64,000 nucleotides of DNA. Origin: UBA8337 sp963932545. Lineage in GTDB: Bacteria > Pseudomonadota > Alphaproteobacteria > RS24. The notes beneath the pieces are model-generated. The model had not been told where the DNA came from. It worked only from the letters and a program-made list of their open reading frames with translations, and did not search any database. The DNA lies in NCBI GenBank assembly GCA_963932545.1, contig CAWVRH010000005.1:49128-113127 (forward strand), given 5' to 3'. The position numbers and the translations under genes are program-made. This document shows, one piece after another, positions 8,236 to 17,419 of this stretch (its first letter is position 1; every line of letters begins with the position of its first letter).

Positions 8236-9507
8236 TTACTCTTTTGGTTTAATTAATGTCTCGCCGCCCATATAGGGTTGCAAAACGTCAGGGATGGTAA
8301 TCGATCCATCTGTATTCACATAATTTTCCAACACCGCCACCAAGGTGCGACCCACAGCTAATCCAGAGCCGTTAAGGGTATGCACATAATGGGTCGATTT
8401 TTCACCCTCGGCTCGATAGCGCGCGTTCATCCGACGGCCTTGGAAATCGCCGCAATAAGACACGCTGGAAATTTCGCGATAGGCATTTTGGCCCGGCAAC
8501 CACACTTCAAGGTCATAGGTTTTACGCGCCCCAAAGCCCACATCGCCGCTGCAAAGCTGCACCACCCTATAAGCGAGCCCAAGGCGCTTTAAGACTTCTT
8601 CGGCGCATTTGGTTTTGCGTTCCAATTCGGCCTCGCCGCTTTGCGCATCGACAATGCTGACCAATTCCACTTTGGAGAATTGGTGCAAGCGTATCATGCC
8701 GCGCGTGTCACGCCCTGCCGAGCCCGCTTCAGAGCGGAAACATTGGGTCAGGGCCGTCACGCGTATGGGTAAGTCGACGGCATCGCTAATTTGCTCGCGC
8801 ACTGTATTGGTCAGCGTCACCTCCGAGGTGGAGGTCAACCAAAAGCCTTCTTGGGTGCGAAACATATCTTCGCTGAATTTTGGCAATTGGCCAGTGCCGA
8901 ACATCGCCTCATCGCGCACCAGAACCGGCACGCTCATCTCAGTGTAGCCGAACTCTTGAACGTGCAAGTCGAGCATGAAATTGCCAAGCGCGCGCTCCAG
9001 CCGCGCCAGCTGGTCGCGCAAAACAACAAAGCGCGCGCCAGACAAAGCGACTGCGGTTTCAAAATCCATGCCCAGAGCTTCGCCAATTTCAAAATGTTCT
9101 TTTTCGCCCGGCTTTGGCTCCCCGCTTTTTCGTAACTCTACATTGTCTTTCTCATCTGCCCCGATTGGCACATCGTCAAACAACGTATTCGGCAGCACGG
9201 CCAACATAGCATTCAGCTCATGGCTCAAGGTGCGCTCTGCCTCTTCAGCTTGCTGCAGGCTGTCTTTCAGGCCCGCCACTTCTTGTAGTAAGCGTTGCGC
9301 TTCGGCTTCATCGCCCTGCCCTTTGGCTTGGCCAATGTTCTTCGAGGCCTCATTGCGCTTGGTTTGCAAATCTTGCGCCACGCCAATGGCGGCACGGCGC
9401 GCGTCATCTTTGGCCAGCAAGTCAGTCGACTGCGCTTCTAGCTTGCGCTTTTGCAAGCCCGCATCAAAGGCTTCGGGGTCTTTTCGTATGGCATTAATAT
9501 CGTGCAT
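8236..9507 (-). CDS. serS: Seryl-tRNA synthetase
   Basis: 423 residues from ATG 9507 (MHDINAIRKDPEAF), the normal start of the family; a TTG codon 15 bp upstream is in frame but unlikely. Residues 1-110 form the long antiparallel coiled-coil arm that binds the serine tRNA variable arm. The class II catalytic core follows, with motif 2 around TQCFRSEAGSAGRDTRG and motif 3 around NGSGLAVGRTLVA. It charges tRNA-Ser in the cytoplasm. It lies between tatC and surE, all on the minus strand. Confidence 0.97.
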   Translation of the reverse strand: MHDINAIRKDPEAFDAGLQKRKLEAQSTDLLAKDDARRAAIGVAQDLQTKRNEASKNIGQAKGQGDEAEAQRLLQEVAGLKDSLQQAEEAERTLSHELNAMLAVLPNTLFDDVPIGADEKDNVELRKSGEPKPGEKEHFEIGEALGMDFETAVALSGARFVVLRDQLARLERALGNFMLDLHVQEFGYTEMSVPVLVRDEAMFGTGQLPKFSEDMFRTQEGFWLTSTSEVTLTNTVREQISDAVDLPIRVTALTQCFRSEAGSAGRDTRGMIRLHQFSKVELVSIVDAQSGEAELERKTKCAEEVLKRLGLAYRVVQLCSGDVGFGARKTYDLEVWLPGQNAYREISSVSYCGDFQGRRMNARYRAEGEKSTHYVHTLNGSGLAVGRTLVAVLENYVNTDGSITIPDVLQPYMGGETLIKPKE

Positions 9508-9603
9508 AACCAACTCGTCCAAATGGGGTTCGTGAAGTCTCTTGTTACAGGTATAAAAGGGGTCGCTAGCAATTGCCAGCCTCGTGGCAGGCTTTTCGAA
9601 AGT

Positions 9604-10401
9604 TTACGAACTCTCGTTTGCCTTTTTGTTTTGCATCGCCGCGACGCAGAGAATGGAAACTTCGTATAGCAGCAGTGTCGGCAAGCCTAATCCGATTTGG
9701 CTTATCAAATCTGGCGGCGTCAAAATAGCGGCCACAGCAAATACGAGGACGATGGCATAGCGGCGCTTATCCCGCAGGCCTTGGGCGGTAACCAACCCAA
9801 TGCGCCCCAGCAACGTGAGAATAACCGGCAATTGAAAACACAGGCCAAACGCCAGCATTAGCACCATGGTGAAAGACAGATATTCGCTCACCCGATTGAC
9901 CATGCGCACCTGCAAAGACTGCGCCTCGCCCATCACTTGCATAGACAGAAAAAACTCAAACGCCATCGGCATCACCACAAAGAAAACCAGAGACGCGCCG
10001 AGCGCGAACAGAATGGGAGACGCGATGAGATAAGGCAAAAACGCGCCGCGTTCGTTTTGATACAGCCCCGGTGCGATAAAGCGGTAAACTTGGAAAGCAA
10101 TCAAAGGAAAAGCCAAAAACAGACCGGCAAACATCGACAGTTTAATTTGCGTGAAAAAGAATTCATGTGGCGCCGTGTAAATTAATTCCAACCCGCCCTG
10201 CGGCCCTATTGCCTGCTCGAACGGCCACAATAAAAAAGTGAAAACCTCACTGGCAAAAAACATGCAAACCCCAAAGGCCAGCGCAAATGCGGCCAAGGCC
10301 CAGAGCAGCCGATTGCGCAATTCAACCAAGTGAGAGAACAATGTCATCTCGCCATCTTCAAGCGCGTCTTTTGGTTGAGCTTTAGATTTTTGTTTGGCCA
10401 T
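9604..10401 (-). CDS. tatC: Sec-independent protein translocase TatC
   Basis: 265 residues from ATG 10401, which sits one base after the tatB stop codon; a longer reading would overlap most of the tatB tail. Six membrane helices follow the conserved HLVELRNRLLWALAAF segment, and the conserved Glu of the Tat signal-binding site occurs in the YTAPHEFFF region. TatC binds twin-arginine signal peptides as part of the TatBC receptor. The order is tatA-tatB-tatC. A likely Tat substrate in this window is the FecR-domain protein at 53152-53781. Confidence 0.96.
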   Translation of the reverse strand: MAKQKSKAQPKDALEDGEMTLFSHLVELRNRLLWALAAFALAFGVCMFFASEVFTFLLWPFEQAIGPQGGLELIYTAPHEFFFTQIKLSMFAGLFLAFPLIAFQVYRFIAPGLYQNERGAFLPYLIASPILFALGASLVFFVVMPMAFEFFLSMQVMGEAQSLQVRMVNRVSEYLSFTMVLMLAFGLCFQLPVILTLLGRIGLVTAQGLRDKRRYAIVLVFAVAAILTPPDLISQIGLGLPTLLLYEVSILCVAAMQNKKANESS

Positions 10402-10402
10402 C

Positions 10403-10720
10403 TTAGGCCTCATCTTTGGGTTTAGACTTTTTGGTTTTCTTTTTTGGAGCTTTTTTCGCAGATGCTTTTGGCGCCGCAAATAAATCTGGCGTGCCTACAT
10501 CTTCTATAAATTCATGCTTGGAAAGCCGCTCCACCTCGGCGCGCGCATCCAGCTCTTGCGACATCTCGCTGACTTGGCCGCGAAACTCAGCGGCAATATC
10601 TCTGGCTTTGGCCGCATATTGGCCCATGGTGCGAAGCATACTCGGCAGCTCGCGCGGGCCCACGACCAGCAGCGTTACAATGCCAAGAACCAGCATTTCG
10701 GTCCAGCCGATGTCAAACAC
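10403..10720 (-). CDS. tatB: Sec-independent protein translocase TatB
   Basis: 105 residues starting at a GTG (10720) with GCGGAG 6-7 nt upstream. A single N-terminal helix contains the conserved MFDIGWTEMLVL start and the VVGPRELP hinge, followed by an amphipathic helix and a Lys-rich tail. The extended Lys/Ala tail is normal for alphaproteobacterial TatB. The gene starts 11 bp after tatA and its TAA is one base before the tatC ATG, so translation is probably coupled. Confidence 0.94.
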   Translation of the reverse strand: MFDIGWTEMLVLGIVTLLVVGPRELPSMLRTMGQYAAKARDIAAEFRGQVSEMSQELDARAEVERLSKHEFIEDVGTPDLFAAPKASAKKAPKKKTKKSKPKDEA

Positions 10721-10731
10721 GACAGGCTCCG

Positions 10732-10944
10732 CTATTTCTTTTTAGATTTAGGTTTAACCGCTTCGCCTTCGATGGTTTTGCCTTTGTCTTCATCGCTCTC
10801 GGCTTCGGCGCCTTCGCGCAAGCCTTGACGAAAGCTCGTAATGCCGCGCGCCACATCGCCCATCAAAGACGAAATGCGTCCGCGACCGAACAGCAAAATC
10901 AGTAAAACGGCAACAACAACAATTTGAACCCAGCTAATGCCCAT
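10732..10944 (-). CDS. tatA: Sec-independent protein translocase TatA
   Basis: 70 residues: one membrane helix at residues 4-20 (WVQIVVVAVLLILLFGRGR), the FGRG hinge typical of TatA, an amphipathic helix, and a charged tail ending in KSKKK. TatA oligomerises to form the Tat translocation path. An AAGGGG Shine-Dalgarno sequence precedes the ATG. It follows an unrelated ABC ATPase gene by 15 bp on the same strand. Confidence 0.94.
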   Translation of the reverse strand: MGISWVQIVVVAVLLILLFGRGRISSLMGDVARGITSFRQGLREGAEAESDEDKGKTIEGEAVKPKSKKK

Positions 10945-10959
10945 GAGAAAACCCCTTTT

Positions 10960-11940
10960 CTATTGTGTTTTGAATAGCATGAGGCGTGCCCGTGGCACAA
11001 AGAATTTGTTTCGTCCATTTTCAGGACGCTCGCCGCCGCGTATCAAAGCCTGCCAAGCCAAGCCCTGAGCAAGCGTCATATCGCATAACCAATCGGGGCC
11101 GATGGCTCGCACATTATGCACCTCACCTTCAACCGAAAAATCTTTTGCCTTACCCGTCAGAGCCATATCGCTTGGGCGCACGCCCATTTTTGCGCCAGTT
11201 TGCGCGTCGTCCATAATGTTCACGGGGCCAAACATCGCGGCAACGTGCAAATCAATTGGATTTTGATAAATCGCTTCGGGCGTATCAATTTGCAAAATGC
11301 GACCTTTGTTTTGCACCGCAATGCGGTCTGCCATGCGCAAGGCGTCGGCCGCATCATGGGTCACGATAAGCCCCGCAGCGCCGTTTTCTCGCAACAGGCG
11401 CAAAGTCAAATCGCGCATCTGATCTCGCAATTGTGGGTCGAGATTAGAAAACGGCTCGTCCATTAAAACCAATTTCGGCTTGGCCGCCATGGCGCGCGCA
11501 AGCGCCGCGCGTTGCTGTTCACCGCCCGATAAAGTGTTCGGGTATTTATTGGCGAAACCGGACAAGCCAACCGCGTTCAGTAATTCAAGCGCCCTCGTCT
11601 TTTGTTCGCCACTCGATAAATGCCCGAGCCCAAAGGTGACATTTTCATAAACCGAAAGATGAGGAAACAAGGCGAAGTCTTGAAACAAAAACCCAATGCC
11701 GCGCGCTTCGGGCGGCGCCACATCTTTAGGGGTCGAGACACAAGTGCCGTTTAAGAAAACCTCTCCCCCGCTTGGCACTTCCATGCCCGCGGCCAATCGT
11801 AAGCTGGTTGTTTTGCCACAACCAGACGGCCCCAAAAGACACACCACTTCGCCAGCTTGAATATCAAAGCTCACATCATCCACAACATCCGCCCCGTCAA
11901 AACGGCAAGAGACATTGCGAAAACTCAAAGCCGATGTCAT
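10960..11940 (-). CDS. ABC transporter ATP-binding protein (FbpC/PotA type)
   Basis: 326 residues. Walker A is GPSGCGKTT (about 38-46), the Q-loop is FLFQDFALF, the signature is LSGGEQQRAALARA, Walker B is LVLMDEPFSNLD, and the H-loop is IVTHDAADALRMADR. The C-terminal ~90 residues look like the regulatory TOBE region of importers for ferric iron, thiamine, polyamines or sulfate. No permease or binding protein is adjacent, so the substrate cannot be told. The gene overlaps scpB by 4 nt (ATGA) and precedes tatA by 15 bp, so it is embedded in a housekeeping operon. Confidence 0.85.
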   Translation of the reverse strand: MTSALSFRNVSCRFDGADVVDDVSFDIQAGEVVCLLGPSGCGKTTSLRLAAGMEVPSGGEVFLNGTCVSTPKDVAPPEARGIGFLFQDFALFPHLSVYENVTFGLGHLSSGEQKTRALELLNAVGLSGFANKYPNTLSGGEQQRAALARAMAAKPKLVLMDEPFSNLDPQLRDQMRDLTLRLLRENGAAGLIVTHDAADALRMADRIAVQNKGRILQIDTPEAIYQNPIDLHVAAMFGPVNIMDDAQTGAKMGVRPSDMALTGKAKDFSVEGEVHNVRAIGPDWLCDMTLAQGLAWQALIRGGERPENGRNKFFVPRARLMLFKTQ

Positions 11941-12710
11941 GCGTTTAATCCGCTATCTGAACCGTCAGCGCCCTCGCCAGCCTCTGGCGCGCCTTCGGTC
12001 AAATCCATTTCGAGAGGCTCTAATTCGTCGGAACCATCGTCGCCGTCTGCCAAAGCATCCTCATTCGGGTCGCTATCGGGGTCGGGCGCTGGCACGGCAA
12101 AGCCGGGGGGCAGCCGGTCATCTAGCAAGCCAGCCGCTTTCAACTCGTCCAAACCTGGCAAATCTTTCAGATTTTCCAATCCAAAATGTAGCAAAAATCC
12201 ATCCGTCGTGCCATAGGTCACCGGACGACCGGGCACGCGGCGGCGACCGCGAATTTTCACCCAAGCACTCTCCAACAATACATCCAGCGTGCCTTTCGAA
12301 ACGGAGACCCCCCGAATATCCTCGATTTCAGCCCGCGTTGCCGGCTGGTGATAGGCTACGATGGCCAGAGTTTCGAGCGCCGCCCGCGAGAGTCTGCGTT
12401 GCTGCACGACATGTTTTTGCAGCACATGCGCAAGGTCTGGCGCCGAGCGGAAAGCATATTTATTGCCTACCTTTTGCAAATTGAAACCAGCCTTTTCATA
12501 AGTCTCGCCAATCACGGCCAAGAGGGCTGGCACATCTGCGCCTTCGGGCAATTTGTCTTTAATATTGGCAATGTCGAGGGGTTCCTCGGCGGCAAATAAA
12601 ACGGCCTCAACCATCCGAATTTGCGTCGCATCTACGGGCAATAAAGTCGCAAGCTCGTGGGGCGCATCCGCAGTTGTTACGGGCTCTTCTTTGGGCGTTT
12701 CATTCGACAT
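11937..12710 (-). CDS. scpB: Segregation and condensation protein B
   Basis: 257 residues. The winged-helix core (roughly residues 25-190) has the ScpB pattern: MVEAVLFAAEEPLDI near the front, then RAALETLAIVAYHQPATRAEIEDIRG and the TYGTTDGFLLHFGLE segment. The C-terminal ~60 residues are an acidic, low-complexity tail. ScpB joins ScpA and SMC in the condensin complex. Its ATG overlaps the scpA stop (TAATG), and its own stop overlaps the ABC ATPase start. Confidence 0.93.
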   Translation of the reverse strand: MSNETPKEEPVTTADAPHELATLLPVDATQIRMVEAVLFAAEEPLDIANIKDKLPEGADVPALLAVIGETYEKAGFNLQKVGNKYAFRSAPDLAHVLQKHVVQQRRLSRAALETLAIVAYHQPATRAEIEDIRGVSVSKGTLDVLLESAWVKIRGRRRVPGRPVTYGTTDGFLLHFGLENLKDLPGLDELKAAGLLDDRLPPGFAVPAPDPDSDPNEDALADGDDGSDELEPLEMDLTEGAPEAGEGADGSDSGLNA

Positions 12711-13606
12711 TACGTCTCACCTTTATCCTTAGAGGTTGGCGCCGTTTTCGGGCGCGCACGGCGCACCAAAAGGGCATCAAAATTACTGCCCTGTTGAACT
12801 TCTACTTTGCCATCGCGGACATATTCCAGCACAGCACTAAACGAACTGGCCAGCGTCGTGCGCCGCTTTTGCGGATCGCGGATATCGCTTGCCACCAAAG
12901 CATCCATCTTTTGCCAGTCATCCAATTTGCCCAGCAAACGCTCCAAACGCATGCGCGCGCGTTTAATCGACAAAACATCCATCTTCGGCGGCGACCACGT
13001 TTCATAATGATTGCGCAGACGTTGCGTCGAATAGGCCGCCAGCACTTCATAGAGGCTCGCGTCATAAGTGCTTTCGCGCTTGATGCGAATGCCCTCGGGT
13101 TGGCCATGGATAAAGAAATCGCGACCCAGCAAATCCCGCCCCATTAATTGCGCGGCGGCATCGCGCATTGATTCCAGACATTGTAGACGAAACACCAAAT
13201 GCGCCGCCATGGCTTCTGGGTCCATTTCGTCATCATCGTGCGGCGGCGGCAGTAGCAGTCTTGATTTCAAATAGGCCAACCAAGACGCCATCACCAAATA
13301 ATCGGCCGCCAATTCAATGCGTAGGTCTTGGGCTTGGCGAATAAAGTCGAGATATTGCTCGGCCAATTGCAAAATAGAAATTTGCTTGAGGTCGACTTTT
13401 TGGGTGCGTGCCAGCGCCAGCAAAATATGCAGCGGGCCCTCATATCCCTCGATGGCAACATCTAAAGCACCTTCGCCCTCTTGCGCAGAGGCGTCCCGCC
13501 CAAGCGCCTGCATGGCCGCCGGATCATAGGCCAAGCCTTCGCTGAACTCGCCAGCTGGGTCCTTGGCGGCTTCGCGCTGCGTAGAATCAGTTTGAGTGTC
13601 TTTCAT
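12710..13606 (-). CDS. scpA: Segregation and condensation protein A
   Basis: 298 residues. The core begins near residue 48 with the family signature (EGYEGPLHILLALARTQKVDL) and contains the YLVMASWLAYLKSRLLLP helix that contacts the SMC head and neck. ScpA is the kleisin subunit linking SMC and ScpB in chromosome condensation. The first ~45 residues are a polar extension not needed in other family members. The gene begins 9 bp after nagZ ends, giving the order nagZ-scpA-scpB. Confidence 0.93.
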   Translation of the reverse strand: MKDTQTDSTQREAAKDPAGEFSEGLAYDPAAMQALGRDASAQEGEGALDVAIEGYEGPLHILLALARTQKVDLKQISILQLAEQYLDFIRQAQDLRIELAADYLVMASWLAYLKSRLLLPPPHDDDEMDPEAMAAHLVFRLQCLESMRDAAAQLMGRDLLGRDFFIHGQPEGIRIKRESTYDASLYEVLAAYSTQRLRNHYETWSPPKMDVLSIKRARMRLERLLGKLDDWQKMDALVASDIRDPQKRRTTLASSFSAVLEYVRDGKVEVQQGSNFDALLVRRARPKTAPTSKDKGET

Positions 13607-13614
13607 ACAAAGAC

Positions 13615-14724
13615 TTATAGCGCGTTCTGCGCCTCGGGGAAAATATCCGCCACCAGTTCTCCCCAGACTTTACGCGCGCCCAAAGGCAGATCGCACGACA
13701 GCTCGGCAATGGCTTGCTCCACGGCGCTCAATCTGGCTTGCGCTTCGCGCGGCAATCGATTGGGGGCATCCTTGAGCGCGTCTTGTATCTGGGTCATTTC
13801 CTGCGCGTCGCCATTGCAATGCAGCACCACATCGCAGCCAGCTTTCAGCGTTTTATGCACCCGCACGCCCATATCGCCCGACAAAGCTCCCATCGAAATA
13901 TCATCGCTCATCAGCAAGCCATCAAAGCCAATAAATTTGCGGATAACTTCCTCAATCAGCGGCTTGGAAAACGTACTGGTCTCGCTGGCATCAATCGCGT
14001 TGAAGCGCAAATGCCCCGTCATGGCTATTAGCGGCGCCATCTCAGCCGCACAGGTTTGGCGAAAGACTTCGAAATCGGTCGCTTTGAGGGTCGCGATATC
14101 AGTATCCATCATCGGCAAATCGAGGTGGCTATCGACGCGCGAACGGCCATGGCCCGGAATATGTTTCATCACGGGCAGCACGCCGCCCATCTGCAAGCCC
14201 TCTAGCACCGCCTGCCCTAAAACCACCACGCGCTCGACATCACCTCCAAAGGCACGATCGCCGATGACGTCACTCATCTCTGGCAGCGCCAAATCTAGGC
14301 AAGGCGCGCATGTGATGGGAATGCCCAACTCGTGCAAATCTTGCGCCAAAAGAGCCGCGCCCAAACGTGCGGCTTCCACGGCGCGGGCTTTATCGGTTTG
14401 GTAAATCTCGCCATAGGCTCCCATCGGCGGATAGGCCGGCACGAGGGGTGGCTTCAGCCGCGCCACACGGCCGCCCTCTTGATCGATAAAAATCGGCAAA
14501 TGCGGGTTGCCAGACATCTCGCGCAAATTATCGGTAAGCGCACCAACCTGCGCACGACTGTCGATGTTTCGCGCAAAAAGGATGACACCCCAAGGCCGAG
14601 ACGCATGGAAAAAAGCGCCCTCTTCCGGCGTCAACGCAAGGCCTTGAAGGCCGTAAATCACCGGAGAAACGTCTGGTTGAACGTCTGGCTGAATGATGGC
14701 TGGATTAGGGCTGTTTTCTGACAA
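13615..14724 (-). CDS. nagZ: Beta-N-acetylhexosaminidase NagZ (GH3)
   Basis: 369 residues starting at a TTG (14724) that lies inside the end of the SPOR gene; no in-frame ATG is available before the catalytic domain. GH3 features are clear: FIDQEGGRVARL, the KHIPGHGRSRVDSH loop with the catalytic His, and the nucleophile region LLMSDDISMGAL. NagZ removes GlcNAc from anhydromuropeptides in the cytoplasm during peptidoglycan recycling. The overlap of 20 nt with the SPOR gene suggests coupling. The N-terminal ~20 residues are Pro/Gln/Asp-rich and may not all be translated if a different start is used. Confidence 0.93.
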   Translation of the reverse strand: MSENSPNPAIIQPDVQPDVSPVIYGLQGLALTPEEGAFFHASRPWGVILFARNIDSRAQVGALTDNLREMSGNPHLPIFIDQEGGRVARLKPPLVPAYPPMGAYGEIYQTDKARAVEAARLGAALLAQDLHELGIPITCAPCLDLALPEMSDVIGDRAFGGDVERVVVLGQAVLEGLQMGGVLPVMKHIPGHGRSRVDSHLDLPMMDTDIATLKATDFEVFRQTCAAEMAPLIAMTGHLRFNAIDASETSTFSKPLIEEVIRKFIGFDGLLMSDDISMGALSGDMGVRVHKTLKAGCDVVLHCNGDAQEMTQIQDALKDAPNRLPREAQARLSAVEQAIAELSCDLPLGARKVWGELVADIFPEAQNAL

Positions 14725-15601
14725 GGCAGTCTTGCCCCCGCTTTTTCAAATTGGCGCAAAACTGCTTGGCGCTATTTTGATTTTGAAAGCCGGGCACGTT
14801 AACTCTATAGAAGATACCTTTATCTCCCAAATCAACACGCAAAATCAGCGGGTCGCGTCGACCCAGCATGTCATTATTGCTTTTCTGCAACCGAGAATAC
14901 AAACCACGTGCCAAGGCTCGCGAGCGCGCCGCGGCTAACTGCACCATGAAATCTTGGCGGGCAGCCACCGTAGGCGCTGCGGCTTTAACCACTGGCCGAA
15001 CCGTCGGCTTAGAAGCGGGCGCTACTTTGGCGCGTGGCGCGCGGTTTAGCTTTGGGCGCGGGGGCGTAACTTTTACGCCGGCGTTTTCCTGCAAAACTTT
15101 AATCGAATTACCGGCTGGCAAAGCATTGCCTGCTTGTTCATTGGTGCCACGGCCGGACAAAGCCTCTCCAAAAGGGTCACTTTGCGCAATCAAGCTTTCG
15201 ATGGTTCCGGATGCATTATCGGCAGGCGATTGGCGGGCTGGCACTTGTGTCGCTTTCGGCTCACCGCGCATCACACCATAAATGTTTAACTCATCCGATT
15301 TCGGAGCGACGCCGCCTGGTACTTGCGCGGCAGGCACTTTAATCGGCGTGTTTTGCGCCAAAACCACGGGCGGCAAACTGCGCTGTCCTTCGGCTAAGCC
15401 TTCTTGGAAAGCATAATAATAGGTGCTGACCACGGCCATGCCCGTGAAGACCAAGACGAAGCCAAGGCTGCGCGCGGATGGAAAGCTGAAAGACGAGCTG
15501 CGCGAGTAAATCTCAGCGCCGGGCGATGGGTGGCCGATTTCCAAATCGACATCACTGTCGAGGAAGTTGCGTTCAAATCCACCTGGGTCGTTTTGCGACA
15601 T
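14705..15601 (-). CDS. SPOR-domain membrane protein
   Basis: 298 residues with one membrane helix near residues 45-65 (LGFVLVFTGMAVVSTYYY), a long periplasmic linker rich in Pro, Ala and Lys, and a C-terminal SPOR domain (about 215-295). The domain binds denuded glycan strands at the division septum. A GGAGAG Shine-Dalgarno sequence precedes the ATG. It lies between argS and nagZ, the usual place for this protein in Alphaproteobacteria, and probably helps septal wall processing. No enzymatic domain is seen. Confidence 0.85.
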   Translation of the reverse strand: MSQNDPGGFERNFLDSDVDLEIGHPSPGAEIYSRSSSFSFPSARSLGFVLVFTGMAVVSTYYYAFQEGLAEGQRSLPPVVLAQNTPIKVPAAQVPGGVAPKSDELNIYGVMRGEPKATQVPARQSPADNASGTIESLIAQSDPFGEALSGRGTNEQAGNALPAGNSIKVLQENAGVKVTPPRPKLNRAPRAKVAPASKPTVRPVVKAAAPTVAARQDFMVQLAAARSRALARGLYSRLQKSNNDMLGRRDPLILRVDLGDKGIFYRVNVPGFQNQNSAKQFCANLKKRGQDCLVRKQP

Positions 15602-15641
15602 GTGCTCTCCGTGCGGGGCCTTATGCCCTTCTTCAATTAGA

Positions 15642-17393
15642 TTAGCGCATTTCTACTTCGGGTGTCACGCCGATAACATCTAAACCCGATGCCAGAACCG
15701 TCGCGGTGGCCCGGATAAGAGCTAAACGTGCCAAACTGCCTGTCTTGTTTTCTTCCTGAAGGAAGCGTAACTCAAGGCGTTCCTTGCCTAAATTCCATAG
15801 CGAGTGAAAATCGGCGGCCAATTCCATCAGATAAAACGCTACCCGATGCGGCTCGCGAGCTTCCGCCGCGGAAGCCAACATGCGGGGATAATTGGCCAGA
15901 TTCCGAATCAATGCCAGTTCTGCGGGGTCGTTCAGGCTATCCAAGCTTTGGCTGGCAAGGCTCGCATCACTTACCTCCGCTTCGCTAAATCCAGCCTGCA
16001 ACGAATTACGCAGCACCGAGCAAATACGTGCATGGGCATATTGCACATAGAACACCGGGTTATCGCGGCTTTTGTCTTTCACGACGTCAAAATCGAAATC
16101 CAAAGGGGCATCGTTCTTGCGGGTCAGCATCATAAAGCGCACCGCGTCTTTGCCGACTTCGTCCACCACCTCGCGCAGCGTAATGAAACGGCCCGAGCGT
16201 TTCGACATTTTTACCGGCTCACCGCCGCGCATCAGTTTAACGAGATTGCACACTTTTACTTCTAAAGCCGCCTCGCCTTCGCTGATGGCTGTGACGGCAG
16301 ACTGCATGCGCTTGATATACCCAATATGGTCGGCTCCCCAAACATCAATCATCTGGGTGTAACCGCGCGTTACTTTATTAAAGTGGCAGGCGATATCGGG
16401 GGCAAAATAAGTCCAACTGCCATCCGATTTCTTCAGAGCACGGTCGCTATCGTCGCCAAAATCAGACGAGCGAAACAGGGTTTGCTCTTGCGGTTCCCAA
16501 TCTGGTGGCGGAATTTTTCCTTTTGGTGGTTCTAATATACCCTTATAAATCAAACCTTTATATTCTAAAATCTCTAGTGATTTATTAACAGAGCCATCGT
16601 CATGCAGGCTTTGCTCAGATAGGAAGAAATCATGCGCCACACCTAAGGCAGCCAAGTCTTCGCGGATGAGATCCATCATCATCGGCAAAGCTACAGATTT
16701 AGCCACCTGCACTTGCTCGGCATCGGTTTGTCTCCCCAAATTAGGGTGGTTTTTCGCCAATTCCTGACCGACGGGAATAAGGTAATCTCCGGGGTATAAA
16801 CCCTCTGGAATGGTGCCAATGTCTTCGCCCATAGCCTCGCGCATCCGCAATAAAGCCGAGCGTGCCAACACATCAACCTGCGAGCCCGCGTCATTGATAT
16901 AATACTCGCGCAACACATCATGGCCGGTTTTCTCTAGCAATCGTGCCAAAGCATCGCCAAACACCGCCCCGCGCGCATGGCCTACGTGCATGGGCCCCGT
17001 GGGATTAGCCGATACATATTCAATATTCAGCTTCCCTGCGCCCATTTGGTCGCCAAACCGAATGCCCTGCTGCAAAATCATCGGCACGAGCCCAAGCCAA
17101 AGCTTGGGTGACAGGCGCAGGTTCACAAAACCCGGGCCAGCAATCTCAGCGCTTTCAATAGCCTCTGACTTAACCAACTCCGCAACCAAAAGCCCCGCCA
17201 CATCGCGTGGGTTTAATCCGGCTGGCTTGGCGAGTACCATGGCCGCATTGGTGGCCATGTCGCCATGGCTGGCGTCGCGGGGGGGCTCAACGCCTACCCG
17301 ATCTAAGTTCAAATCATCGGGCAAGGCGCCGCGCGCTTGCAGCGCTTTTAGGCTGTCGCGTACTTGGGTTTCAATCTCGGAAAATAAATTCAT
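15642..17393 (-). CDS. argS: Arginyl-tRNA synthetase
   Basis: 583 residues, class I fold. An N-terminal Add1 domain (residues 1-115) is followed by the HIGH motif (PMHVGHARGAVFGDALA), the catalytic core, the KMSKS-like loop (VKMSKRSGRFITL), and the all-helical anticodon-binding DALR domain at the C-terminus. It charges tRNA-Arg; one such tRNA is encoded in this window at 51 kb. The gene lies 26 bp after dgt on the same strand. Confidence 0.97.
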   Translation of the reverse strand: MNLFSEIETQVRDSLKALQARGALPDDLNLDRVGVEPPRDASHGDMATNAAMVLAKPAGLNPRDVAGLLVAELVKSEAIESAEIAGPGFVNLRLSPKLWLGLVPMILQQGIRFGDQMGAGKLNIEYVSANPTGPMHVGHARGAVFGDALARLLEKTGHDVLREYYINDAGSQVDVLARSALLRMREAMGEDIGTIPEGLYPGDYLIPVGQELAKNHPNLGRQTDAEQVQVAKSVALPMMMDLIREDLAALGVAHDFFLSEQSLHDDGSVNKSLEILEYKGLIYKGILEPPKGKIPPPDWEPQEQTLFRSSDFGDDSDRALKKSDGSWTYFAPDIACHFNKVTRGYTQMIDVWGADHIGYIKRMQSAVTAISEGEAALEVKVCNLVKLMRGGEPVKMSKRSGRFITLREVVDEVGKDAVRFMMLTRKNDAPLDFDFDVVKDKSRDNPVFYVQYAHARICSVLRNSLQAGFSEAEVSDASLASQSLDSLNDPAELALIRNLANYPRMLASAAEAREPHRVAFYLMELAADFHSLWNLGKERLELRFLQEENKTGSLARLALIRATATVLASGLDVIGVTPEVEMR

Positions 17394-17419
17394 TCACTTC
17401 ACTCAAATAAAATAGGGCT

